Position numbers and translations under genes: made by a program. From NCBI GenBank assembly GCA_946407065.1, contig CAMJMQ010000002.1, positions 62,001 through 126,000 of the forward strand: 64,000 nucleotides of DNA, in the 5' to 3' direction. The notes beneath the pieces were generated by a model. It saw only the letters and a program-made list of their open reading frames with translations, had not been told where the DNA came from and made no database searches. This document shows positions 36,801-44,422 of this stretch, piece after piece (position 1 is the first letter of the stretch; each line of letters begins with the position of its first letter). This DNA comes from an uncultured Clostridia bacterium (GTDB lineage Bacteria; Bacillota; Clostridia; Oscillospirales; Acutalibacteraceae).

Positions 36801-36857
36801 GTCATATGCTGCCTGTACGCGGTCGATAGGCGGTTTGACCTTTTTCGCTTTTTTCAT
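33837..36857 (-). CDS. P-type cation-translocating ATPase (E1-E2 family, Exp7-like subgroup)
   Basis: A 1006-residue membrane pump. The actuator loop has VDVDESMLTGESDLI. The phosphorylation site is ICLDKTGTLTDG near residue 345. The nucleotide-domain hinge is MTGDGVNDILAL near 562. Membrane helix 4 has GMIPSGLVL where calcium pumps have PEGLP, so the usual acidic ion ligand is replaced by serine. No CPx heavy-metal motif or metal-binding domain is seen. The C-terminal ~380 residues hold additional membrane segments. The overall pattern resembles the Exp7-type pumps of Gram-positive bacteria, whose ion is uncertain. AAGGAG precedes ATG 36857. Confidence 0.88.
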   Translation of the reverse strand: MKKAKKVKPPIDRVQAAYDAGLTSKEVEERVQKGYTNTTEDPNKKTPMQILANNLFTFFNTVLFIIAFVFIGFMIYLNAIGRSDIVNSYFGFSKFVFLIPAIMNVAMGSFQEFQSMKTIQKLRIVTSTKSKVVRDGKVESIDAAQIVLDDVVALSAGEQATADLIVLNGEVDVDESMLTGESDLIKKTAGDTILSGSSIIVGSARCRAEKIGDDTYAAELTRKVKNSSGHKSELMSSIMKIIKVLTICLCVAIITATVTLAVKISATGNDPTIWNGLTLSLKDPVTWSLIVLTDGMFGVGMIPSGLVLTTSVALMVSIAGLTKKKTLVQELYSLENLSRVDVICLDKTGTLTDGTMSVSELKQFDDSAEQHIRVLMGATDERNATSEAVFQYFGADQSADIREKIPFSSANKYSGIVYGDGRKLLMGAPEYLLPQEDERLSYVTERAKEGNRVIAVTLDGVLIAFIAIEDHIRETAADTLKFFRENGVTVKVISGDNPLTVSMIAQKCGIVNADKYISLAGVPLEDIPSIAEEYTVFARVSPEQKEALVKALQANKHKVAMTGDGVNDILALRRSDSSITFAKASEAAKSCSDVILLDNDFSHLKEVVGEGRRVIGNTQKTSVLYLMKSIAVFILAFALIPFSKGQMWFSIENMYMLEAAVIGTGGFLLSLEPRRTPVSGSFLKKIVSQAVCAGALGAIAVLLPILLNVLPKALGNAPVIADINVRSMMTVMLSIAGIIVVFSMCIPFNKYRAIALTCVVAVAATLGLLLPSAYIGGSTIGADMLAFDKAAGQTIFDSQLVQEMFRPLNSPLVRALVGDINNYIVLRMFLYIAIPLFIIIRFTLESKLDESDSDSRLNRSYVFGKRLILASGLVLILHAMLSIVEVLTNTGSFLTESLLGDGNTAVYFNIFYAVVYIIVGALGYRMWTNPTKRLTTITFIAGMVLISLAMAPMTAAENEAVSQSALMIIDSAVASAVVLAYFIGCSLIFLNIISTDNKPTVATSQQ

Positions 36858-37121
36858 AAACCTACTCCTTGGTTTTGTGTTTAACGGTTGCTTTTGTTAT
36901 CGCGGGATCACCCTTTCAAAAAACAAAAGCAATCCAACTCAACCTACATTCTATCATATCTGATTTCAAATAGCAAGAATCCGGAACGATATTACTAAAG
37001 AAAATCAACAGTACGCCATTCAGCTGTTTTTGATAAAAAGCACGTTGATCAGCTGATTTAGTATTGATTTTTTGTAAAAAATATGATACGTTTATTTAAG
37101 ATAACTCAGGGAGATGTTCAA

Positions 37122-38360
37122 ATGAAAAGATTTGACAAACTTGTAAAAAACAGAAGGCTGGTCTATGCGCTCGCCGCGCTCGCCGCGGGTATCCTGTGCG
37201 CTGTGATCGTCTTTTTTGTTGTTTTTGCGAACATCAACTCGATTTCCGGATTTTTGGAAGGGGTCACCAGGGTACTGGCGCCGGTCATCATCGGTTTGAT
37301 CCTGGCGTACATCATCGATCCCGTCGCCAAGTTCTTTGAAACAAAGGTTTTCGTTAAGCTGAAGAAAGAGAACTTGCGCCGCACCCTTTCCGCTGTGATC
37401 GCTTTGGTGTTGGTGCTGTTGCTGCTCGCCGTCTTTATCGGCACGCTGATCCCGAACCTGATCAGCAGTATCTCCATGCTGATCGACAATGCCGATACCT
37501 ATTATGCCACCATCGAAAAGGCGGTCGATCAAATCAATTCCCTCGGCTTCGGTCTGCATATCGATCTTTCGGCGATCGAGGCGTCCGTCAGGAATTGGCT
37601 CGGTGATTTTGTCAACAACCTATCCAATAATCTGTCGTCCATTCTCAGCACCACCAAAAATATCGGCGCTGTGCTGCTGAACATCCTGATCGGCGTTATC
37701 CTCGCAATCTACATCCTGTTCAGCAAGAAATATCTGCTCAACGGTCTGCAAAGACTGCGCAAGGCGCTCCTCACGCCCAAGCGTTATGAGAGCAACACCA
37801 AGTTCTGGAACCGCTGCCATGATATCTTCACCCAGTATATCGGATGCAATATCATCGACGCGATGATCATCGGCGGCTCCAACGCCATCTTCATGCTGAT
37901 CCTCGGCATGCCCTATGTTCCGCTGGTATCCTTTGTCGTCGGCGTCGCGAATCTGATTCCGACCTTCGGCCCGATTATCGGCGGCGCGATCGGCGCGCTG
38001 GTGCTCGTATTGGTCAAGCCGACTTACGCGTTGTGGTTCTTGATCTTCACGATCGGTATTCAGATCTTGGACGCTTATGTGATCAAGCCCCGCCTGTTCT
38101 CCAGCTCCATCGGTCTGGCTCCGGTATGGACGTTGATCGCGATCACGGTCGGCGGCAACCTGTTCGGCATCATCGGCATCCTGCTGGCGATCCCCGTCGC
38201 GGCGATCCTGACCTTTATCTACGATGAACGCTTTGTGCCCTGGCTGCAAAAGCAAAGCAGAGCGCGCGCGGCAAGGGCGGAAGCCTCTGAGGAATCCGAT
38301 GAGATTGACGAGGAGTCTGCACAGCAAAAGACGCAGATCCCCGAAAAGATCGAGAAATAA
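37122..38360 (+). CDS. AI-2E family transporter (PerM/YdiK-like)
   Basis: A 412-residue membrane protein with the family layout: two or three N-terminal helices, an amphipathic soluble stretch (~100-175), then a helix cluster. The conserved NLIPTFGPIIGGAIGAL (~275-291) and IKPRLFSSSIGLAPVWTLIA (~320-339) identify it. The acidic C-terminal tail is cytoplasmic. Some members move autoinducer-2 and others act as Na+/H+ antiporters, so the substrate is open. ATG 37122 follows GGGAGA; an earlier in-frame ATG at 37083 lacks a site. It is divergent from the P-type ATPase gene. Confidence 0.9.
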   Translation: MKRFDKLVKNRRLVYALAALAAGILCAVIVFFVVFANINSISGFLEGVTRVLAPVIIGLILAYIIDPVAKFFETKVFVKLKKENLRRTLSAVIALVLVLLLLAVFIGTLIPNLISSISMLIDNADTYYATIEKAVDQINSLGFGLHIDLSAIEASVRNWLGDFVNNLSNNLSSILSTTKNIGAVLLNILIGVILAIYILFSKKYLLNGLQRLRKALLTPKRYESNTKFWNRCHDIFTQYIGCNIIDAMIIGGSNAIFMLILGMPYVPLVSFVVGVANLIPTFGPIIGGAIGALVLVLVKPTYALWFLIFTIGIQILDAYVIKPRLFSSSIGLAPVWTLIAITVGGNLFGIIGILLAIPVAAILTFIYDERFVPWLQKQSRARAARAEASEESDEIDEESAQQKTQIPEKIEK

Positions 38361-38490
38361 TCACTTTGCCTGATAGGGCAAAGGAAGCCCGAACGGGCGG
38401 ATGCTTTTCCCGTGTGTATTCACGTTGATCATTGCCTGCGGCAATGCAATATACAGAAAACCAAAACACTAATTCAGAGGAGAGAGAACT

Positions 38491-40248
38491 ATGAAATTGA
38501 AACAACGTTTTCAGCCTTTTTTACAGGCGATCCCGCAGCTGTTGCTGTTCCAGTTTGTCTCAACGGTCATTCTGACGTTGGTGACACTGGCAGTATCCCT
38601 GCTGGGCGGTCTGTTGTTGGGCTTATCCGGTAAAGCGGCTGTCACAAGCGGCGACCTGTCATTCCTGTTCACCAGATGGCAGGGCTGGGTGATGATCATC
38701 CTTTTGCTGGCTATGGTGACGATCTATGTTGCCGTCGAGCTGAACGCACTGATTATTTTCTGCAACAAGATACTCAGCGGAGAGAAACCGTCTGTCTGGC
38801 AGTGCATCAAAGACGGCTTTGCCGGACTGAAAAAGTTTTTGAGTCTGCGCGGTGTGATCGTCATCATTTACGCAGTCGTTTTGGCGCCGATTTTCGGACT
38901 CGGTTTTTCGATCTCACTGACCCAGAACTTCTATATCCCGAAGTTCATCATGTCGGTCATCGAAGCGACCCCGCTGTTCCTGACAGCTTATACCATCGCT
39001 GCTGTCTTTTTGACGGTCGTCGCATTCATTTATTGCTTCATCCTGCACGGCGCGTTGCTTGACGACATGACGATGAAGGAAGCCGGCATCAACTCCCGTA
39101 AGTTATTTGTCAAGAATTGGAAGAATCTCTTGGTTGAGCTGATCATCTTCGCGGTGCTGTCGTTCGTGGTCGCGGCGTTGCTGATCGGCGTATGCGGCGT
39201 TCTGCCTCTGTTAATCGTTTCCGCCATCCCGATGGGCGATGGCGTAAAGACATTCCTCACCATCTTCTTCTGTGTGATCATCATCCTGCTCACGGCGATC
39301 GTGATGTACTCCTACGTTTCGTTCCTGATGATCAAGCTCACCTCCCTTTACAAAAAGTACACCTCCGAGGGAGAGGAGTGGACCTATCAGCCGCGGGAAA
39401 AGAAGCGTCATCCCGTTGTGATCACGCTGGTCGTATTGCTGTTGGTTGCCGCCTGCGGCTTTACCGTTTATGCAAACGGTCATTTTAACGAGATGTTCAA
39501 AACACAGGTCGACGGTAACATCGTCGCCCACCGTGCCGGCGGCGTCGAGGCGCCCGAGAATACCGTAAAGGGTATCGAGGTCGCGCATGAATACGGCGCG
39601 CTCGGTTGTGAGATCGATATCCAGCGCACCTCCGACGGCTATTATGTCGTCAACCATGACGCCGATTTCGAGCGTGTAGCGGGCGTTGCGAAAGCGCCCG
39701 AGGAGATGACGCTGGCTCAGGTCAAGGAGCTCAAGGTGGATGGCGAGCCCGTCCCGACCCTTGAGGAAATGCTTGACGCGTCCAGAGACAAGGTGATCCT
39801 GTTCGTTGAATTAAAGGGCGCGACTGCCGACAACCAGATGGCGGAGGACGCTGTCAGGATCATCAAGGAGAAGGGTATGCAGGATCAGGCGGTACTGATC
39901 TCGCTCAAGATGGATCTCCTCGAATATATCGAGGAGAAATACCCCGAGATGCAGACCGGCTACCTCGCGTTCGTATCGCTCGGTTCCATTGAGGATACCC
40001 CCTTCGATTATCTGGCGTTGGAGGAAGAGATCTCCACCGACGACACCATCGCCTCCGTCCATGCAAAGGGCAAAAAGATCATCGTCTGGACTGTCAACGA
40101 AGAGGATGATATCGAGCACTTTATGCTCAGCGACGCGGACGCGATCATCACCGACTCCGTGAAGCTGTCCCGTGAGGTCAAAGAACGTCTGACCAACCGC
40201 AGCACGGCACAGATCATTCTGGAGCAGGCATACAGAATGCTCCGCTGA
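38491..40248 (+). CDS. Membrane glycerophosphodiester phosphodiesterase
   Basis: A 585-residue two-part protein. The N-terminal ~330 residues form an integral domain with about eight hydrophobic segments, as in the GPDPase_memb family. The C-terminal ~240 residues are a GDPD catalytic domain that should lie outside the membrane. The active site is visible: VAHRAGGVEAPENT (~345-358), CEIDIQRTSDGYYVVNHD (~371-388) and FVELKG (~436). It hydrolyses glycerophosphodiesters to glycerol-3-phosphate and an alcohol, possibly acting on lipoteichoic acid or lipid head groups. AGAGGAGAG precedes the ATG. A hairpin terminator follows. Confidence 0.93.
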   Translation: MKLKQRFQPFLQAIPQLLLFQFVSTVILTLVTLAVSLLGGLLLGLSGKAAVTSGDLSFLFTRWQGWVMIILLLAMVTIYVAVELNALIIFCNKILSGEKPSVWQCIKDGFAGLKKFLSLRGVIVIIYAVVLAPIFGLGFSISLTQNFYIPKFIMSVIEATPLFLTAYTIAAVFLTVVAFIYCFILHGALLDDMTMKEAGINSRKLFVKNWKNLLVELIIFAVLSFVVAALLIGVCGVLPLLIVSAIPMGDGVKTFLTIFFCVIIILLTAIVMYSYVSFLMIKLTSLYKKYTSEGEEWTYQPREKKRHPVVITLVVLLLVAACGFTVYANGHFNEMFKTQVDGNIVAHRAGGVEAPENTVKGIEVAHEYGALGCEIDIQRTSDGYYVVNHDADFERVAGVAKAPEEMTLAQVKELKVDGEPVPTLEEMLDASRDKVILFVELKGATADNQMAEDAVRIIKEKGMQDQAVLISLKMDLLEYIEEKYPEMQTGYLAFVSLGSIEDTPFDYLALEEEISTDDTIASVHAKGKKIIVWTVNEEDDIEHFMLSDADAIITDSVKLSREVKERLTNRSTAQIILEQAYRMLR

Positions 40249-40268
40249 GGTCGTAATTTCTTTGATGA

Positions 40269-40316
40269 AAAAGGAGCCGAGCCGTAGCGAAAGTCGATAC
40301 TGTTCGGCTCTTTTAT
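40269..40316 (+). terminator. Probable terminator of the GDPD gene
   Basis: AAAAGGAGCCGA and TCGGCTCTTTT pair across a structured loop, with one bulge, and end in a T tract. Confidence 0.55.
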
Positions 40317-40410
40317 ATACTGACAGTACACACAGTGTGATCGTGAACCCTTCCGCGGACGCCATCACTGATCACACCCCTTCAAACAATTAAAAACATG
40401 AGGTGAAAAG

Positions 40411-41208
40411 ATGAAAAAAGGAATCCTTTTCATGACCGTCGCGACAGTGCTTGTCTCGGGGCTTTTACTTTCCGGATGCGGCAAGAACGAAGCGACCCCG
40501 GAAAAAAAGCCGGAGAAGATCGGCATCATCGGCGCAATGGACGTTGAGGTGAATTCGCTCAAAGAGGCCGCCGATATCTCAAAGAAAACCGAGATCGCCG
40601 CGATGGAGTTCTGTGAGGGCACGCTCAAAAACAAACAGGTCGTCATCGTGAAATGCGGGATGGGCAAGGTCAACGCGGGCATCTGCGCGAACACCCTGAT
40701 CAACGACTTCGACTGCACCAAGATCATCAATACCGGTGTTGCCGGATCGCTCGACAGCCAGATCGATATCGGCGATTTCGTCGTATCGACCGACGCTGTC
40801 CAGCACGATTTCAATGTGGAATACCTCGGCTTTAAGAAGGGCGAGATCCCTTACACCGGGCTGTACGCGTTCCCTGCCGATGAGACGATGCGTGCCGACG
40901 CGGTAACCGCGGTGAAGGAGGCCGCCCCCGACGTTCATGTGTTTGAGGGCAGAGTTTGCTCCGGCGATCAGTTTATCTCCACCAAGGAACAGCGTGACAA
41001 GATCATATCCGACTTCGGCGGTATGTGCTGTGAGATGGAGGGCGCCGCGATCGCGCAGGCGTGCTATCTGAACAAAACGCCGTTCGTCGTGATCCGCGCT
41101 ATCTCGGACAAACCGAATGAGACCGGTCTGGTCGATTATAAGGAGTTCGAGGCAAAGGCAGCCGAGCGTTGCGCCAAGATCGTTCAGTACATGATCGAAA
41201 AAGGATAA
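40411..41208 (+). CDS. 5'-methylthioadenosine/S-adenosylhomocysteine nucleosidase with lipoprotein signal
   Basis: A 265-residue protein. An N-terminal lipoprotein signal (~1-22, LVSGLLLSGC lipobox, Cys ~23) precedes a complete nucleosidase domain starting KIGIIGAMDVEVNSL. That domain has VNTGVAGS-type sequence (NTGVAGSLD), SGDQFIS (~191) and MEGAAIAQACY (~209), with the catalytic Asp in AISDKPNE. MTAN enzymes split adenine from MTA, SAH or 5'-deoxyadenosine and are normally cytoplasmic. An exported, membrane-anchored copy is unusual and suggests scavenging of extracellular nucleosides. AGGTGA precedes the ATG. Confidence 0.9.
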   Translation: MKKGILFMTVATVLVSGLLLSGCGKNEATPEKKPEKIGIIGAMDVEVNSLKEAADISKKTEIAAMEFCEGTLKNKQVVIVKCGMGKVNAGICANTLINDFDCTKIINTGVAGSLDSQIDIGDFVVSTDAVQHDFNVEYLGFKKGEIPYTGLYAFPADETMRADAVTAVKEAAPDVHVFEGRVCSGDQFISTKEQRDKIISDFGGMCCEMEGAAIAQACYLNKTPFVVIRAISDKPNETGLVDYKEFEAKAAERCAKIVQYMIEKG

Positions 41209-41254
41209 CAATATCTGATTAACTCTTTTTATCACGGATTAGTATGACATAATC

Positions 41255-41296
41255 AAACGTGGATACGCAGCCGATTCCTGCGTATCCACGTTTTTT
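41255..41296 (+). terminator. Strong bidirectional terminator
   Basis: A stem of at least 13 bp, CGTGGATACGCAG with CTGCGTATCCACG (ends 41270 and 41290), is flanked by AAA and TTTTTT. It lies between the convergent MTAN and MATE genes. Confidence 0.88.
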
Positions 41297-41354
41297 GATG
41301 TGTTTGATTGTACAAAGACCTCCGAGCGCCTGCGCCGGAGAACGGGTGTTGGTT

Positions 41355-43142
41355 TTATACCCTGACGATCAGATTGTTTGCGCCGAAGGTCGCGGTGTAT
41401 TTGACGTCCTTCGCCATTTTGAAGATGATCGCCAAGCTGATCTCCTCATCCTCTATCTCGGGCGTTTCTAACAGCAGTTGGTAATAGTCCTTCAGGTTGA
41501 GCGGCTTGCAATCATCTCTCATGCGGATGATCAGGTCGTCGCCCTTTGCGACCAATCTTGCGTTGATATTGTGCTCTTCTCCGTCTTTAAAGCCGCTGTT
41601 CGCCAGAAAGATCGACAGCTCCTCGGTGATCAGCCCATAGGTCAGGGCGCGGTCTTTATCGGCGCCGTGCTCCAGAGCGAACGCGACCGCGATCTTGGAT
41701 AACCGCTCGATCTTTTTGATCGAAGAGGTGACTACCGTGATTTCATTCTCGGGCGTAGCACCGAAGTCAGCGGGCATCAGCAGCATCTTATCGCTGAAGG
41801 TCTTTCCGCCCTTATTCCTTAAGATGTAAATGACGGCGATCAGAGAGAGCCCCGCCATATTGATGATCTTAGAGATCCACGCGCCCTGATAGCCGATGAA
41901 GCCGAGCATCAACAGGGTGATCGGCACCAGGTTGCCGCATTCGATCAAAAAGCTGTAGATGTTCGCAAAGCGCAGTCGCCTGATGCCCATCAGATAATTG
42001 TTGAAGTTGTAGACGATCGTGTGGAACGGCAGTGACAGACAGGAGATCTTGATACACTGTGAGGCGAGCTTCAACGCCTCGGGTTCATCGGTGTTGAGGA
42101 ATACGGTCACGATGGGATCGCAGAAGAAAAACAACAGCACCGTAATCGATGTGGTCATGATCAGCGAATGGAGCAGCGCGATCCTCTGTGACAGCTTGAC
42201 CGCGTCTTTATCCTCCTCGCCGACAAAAACGCCCGCAAACGCCATCAGCGTATCAGCCGGCGCGTACCATGCCGCGCGCAGGAACACCGTGATCTGGGAG
42301 AACACGCCATGTGCCGCGACCAGATACGGCATGTTGAAGGATGTCAGCATATTGTTGATGATCAGACCGGCGATCGAGTTGCTGCCCTTGGTGATGCCCA
42401 TCGGCGCGCCCAGACGGATGACCTCCGTGCACAGCTTCAAGTTGAAGTCCTTGAATTTCAGCTTAAAGACAGAGGCGCTCTTCTTGACCATATAGTAGCT
42501 CGCGCTGATGAAGAACGGGATGATATAGCCGACCGAGGTCGCCAAGCCGATCTCAAACATACCGCCGTGCAGGACAAAGACCGCGACCGAGTCACCCACG
42601 ATGTCGATGACCGTTGTCGAGATGGACGTCGCGTTCACGCGTTTGTACTGTCCCTCGATCTGTAAGAACGGGGTGATGACTCTGGTGAGCGTATAGAACG
42701 GAAATCCGATCAGGTAACCTAAGATGTACTGCCGTGTCATCTCCGCGACCCCGGGATCTCTCGCGCCGAGGACAAACGCCAACCCCGAGCTGAAGAAAAA
42801 GGCGAGCAGAGCTATGATCGTCGCCAGACCGCCGCCCATCAGCAGAGAGTTGGAGAACACACGGTTCGCGGCGTTCAATTTACCGGCGCCGATCATCGCG
42901 GAGACCTTGTTGCGCGCGCCGTTGGCAACAGCCGATCCGATCAGCTCAAAGAACATGATCAGCGGCGACATAAAGCCCAGTACCGTAACGCCGTCGATTC
43001 CGATGAACTGGCTGACAAATACCAGGTCGATCATCGGACCGATCGCTTTTGAAAAGTCCGAAACACCCCATGATATCTCCGACTTGTAGAACAGTCGTCG
43101 GATGATCTTATTGTCAACCTGCTTTTCAACCATCATTCCCAT
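41355..43142 (-). CDS. MATE-family transporter fused to a C-terminal RsbW/HATPase-like domain
   Basis: A 595-residue protein. Residues ~1-450 are a twelve-helix MATE transporter (ISWGVSDFSKAIGPMIDLVF at the start; RLGAPMGITKGSNSIAG opens the second half). The last ~140 residues are soluble. They contain a helix with GLITEELSIFLANSGF, like the N box of GHKL/anti-sigma ATPases, and DLIIRMRDDCKPLNL in the place of the DxGxP G1 box. This suggests a nucleotide-binding regulatory domain, perhaps an anti-sigma or kinase relic. AAAGGTGAG precedes ATG 43142. It is divergent from an XRE regulator and probably controlled by it. Confidence 0.85.
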   Translation of the reverse strand: MGMMVEKQVDNKIIRRLFYKSEISWGVSDFSKAIGPMIDLVFVSQFIGIDGVTVLGFMSPLIMFFELIGSAVANGARNKVSAMIGAGKLNAANRVFSNSLLMGGGLATIIALLAFFFSSGLAFVLGARDPGVAEMTRQYILGYLIGFPFYTLTRVITPFLQIEGQYKRVNATSISTTVIDIVGDSVAVFVLHGGMFEIGLATSVGYIIPFFISASYYMVKKSASVFKLKFKDFNLKLCTEVIRLGAPMGITKGSNSIAGLIINNMLTSFNMPYLVAAHGVFSQITVFLRAAWYAPADTLMAFAGVFVGEEDKDAVKLSQRIALLHSLIMTTSITVLLFFFCDPIVTVFLNTDEPEALKLASQCIKISCLSLPFHTIVYNFNNYLMGIRRLRFANIYSFLIECGNLVPITLLMLGFIGYQGAWISKIINMAGLSLIAVIYILRNKGGKTFSDKMLLMPADFGATPENEITVVTSSIKKIERLSKIAVAFALEHGADKDRALTYGLITEELSIFLANSGFKDGEEHNINARLVAKGDDLIIRMRDDCKPLNLKDYYQLLLETPEIEDEEISLAIIFKMAKDVKYTATFGANNLIVRV

Positions 43143-43337
43143 TTAGCATCTCACCTTTTTCATTGCATATGAACTAAGAAACCGTTTCAAATAACGAGCC
43201 GCGTCGGCGGCGTTCGTCAGTAATCATCATTATTTTACTATAAACCATTTTATTATTCGATAGCCCGTCCGGAGTTTTTAGCTGTCAGAACTGAATAGGT
43301 CCTATATGAATTGCTGAAGAGTAAACAATATTTTGAA

Positions 43338-43366
43338 TAGACATACGCTGCGTATTATGCTATAAT
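43338..43366 (+). promoter_or_regulatory. Promoter of the XRE gene with a palindromic operator
   Basis: TAGACA (43338-43343) and TATAAT (43361-43366) are 17 bases apart. The spacer holds a perfect palindrome ATACGC-T-GCGTAT at 43343-43355. Its position between -35 and -10 is that of a repressor site, probably for the XRE protein itself. Confidence 0.7.
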
Positions 43367-43394
43367 GAGGTCATCGATCAACGGAGGGTTGAAA

Positions 43395-44234
43395 ATGAGC
43401 GTCATCGGAGAGCAAATCAAGAAATACCGCAATCAAAAGAATTATACACAGGAAAAGCTCGGCAACTTGATCGGGGTCACGACGCAGGCAGTTTCCAAAT
43501 GGGAGCGCGGCGGTACACCCGACGCGGAGATCCTGCCGCGACTCGCCGACGCCCTTGAAGTGAGCATCGACGCGCTTTACGGCAGAGAAGAACAGGATTT
43601 TCAGCTTGCCATCATTAAAAAGCTGAGTTCCATGCCGGGCGATGAAGCTTTTCGCTGTGCGTTTAATTTCTGCTGGTCGCTGATCCTTGGGCTGACGGGA
43701 AGAGAGAACTTCTCTGAGGATTTTGCCGATACCTTTGTCATCCATTCCGAGAAAAAAAGAGATCCCTGCCCGGATTATTTTGCCAAGCTGTTGAACGACG
43801 ACGGCTTAGCCTTGGCGCGGATCTCAAACGACTTCCGCCATTTCTTTCTGATGACGCGTCCTAAGACAGACAACATTCTCTCGCATTTTGAAAGTGAGGA
43901 CGCGATCCGGCAGGTTTTCGCGTTGTTTGCGGACAAGAAGATGCTGCAAATCGTCTATTATCTGTATACGGTGTCTGACATACCGGTCACCGCGCCGCTC
44001 ATCAGTCAGGGAACCGGCCTCGAATTGCAGGACGTCGAGCGGTGCATGAAGACGCTCTGCGACAGGCAGATCGTGCATCCCATGAAGATCGCGTCCGTTG
44101 ACGGAGAAATCAACTCCTATATCATCCGTTTCGAGACCAATGTTCTGCCGCTGCTTTGCTTTGCGGATGGAATCGCCAAGGGTTCTCCGCACCCTGTTTT
44201 CGGTGTGTGCGACAGGAAAAAACCGGTTTTCTAA
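43395..44234 (+). CDS. XRE-family transcriptional regulator with a C-terminal winged-helix-like domain
   Basis: A 279-residue regulator. The N-terminal Cro/CI helix-turn-helix (~residues 4-60) reads QIKKYRNQKNYTQEKLGNLI, then TTQAVSKWERG. The remaining ~200 residues are a helical region with an ArsR-like stretch near ~195-240 (VTAPLISQGTGLELQDVER). This combination occurs in regulators next to transporter genes. ATG 43395 follows ACGGAGG; an upstream ATG at 43365 overlaps the -10 and is not used. It is divergent from the MATE-ATPase fusion. Confidence 0.85.
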   Translation: MSVIGEQIKKYRNQKNYTQEKLGNLIGVTTQAVSKWERGGTPDAEILPRLADALEVSIDALYGREEQDFQLAIIKKLSSMPGDEAFRCAFNFCWSLILGLTGRENFSEDFADTFVIHSEKKRDPCPDYFAKLLNDDGLALARISNDFRHFFLMTRPKTDNILSHFESEDAIRQVFALFADKKMLQIVYYLYTVSDIPVTAPLISQGTGLELQDVERCMKTLCDRQIVHPMKIASVDGEINSYIIRFETNVLPLLCFADGIAKGSPHPVFGVCDRKKPVF

Positions 44235-44276
44235 ACTAACAGTTGTATTATTCTATTATCCGTTGGATAGATGGTT

Positions 44277-44315
44277 AAACAGTTGCTTGATATTGATCAG
44301 GCAGCTGTTTTATTA
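44277..44315 (+). terminator. Probable terminator of the XRE gene
   Basis: AAACAGTTGCTT and AGGCAGCTGTTT pair with GU wobbles, followed by TTATTATA. Confidence 0.55.
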
Positions 44316-44352
44316 TATAGATAGTAAATAACTCACAAATCGTTGTTGATCG

Positions 44353-44394
44353 GTGGAGATTGCCACACCTCCTGACGGAGGTTCGCAATGACGA
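44353..44394 (-). repeat. Dispersed repeat, family R2, minus orientation
   Basis: GGAGATTGCCACACC and GGTTCGCAATGACGATTG ends flank the palindrome CCTCCTGACGGAGG, just before the dockerin protein gene. Confidence 0.7.
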
Positions 44395-44422
44395 TTGAAT
44401 ATTTTATGAAAGGATGGTTTTT

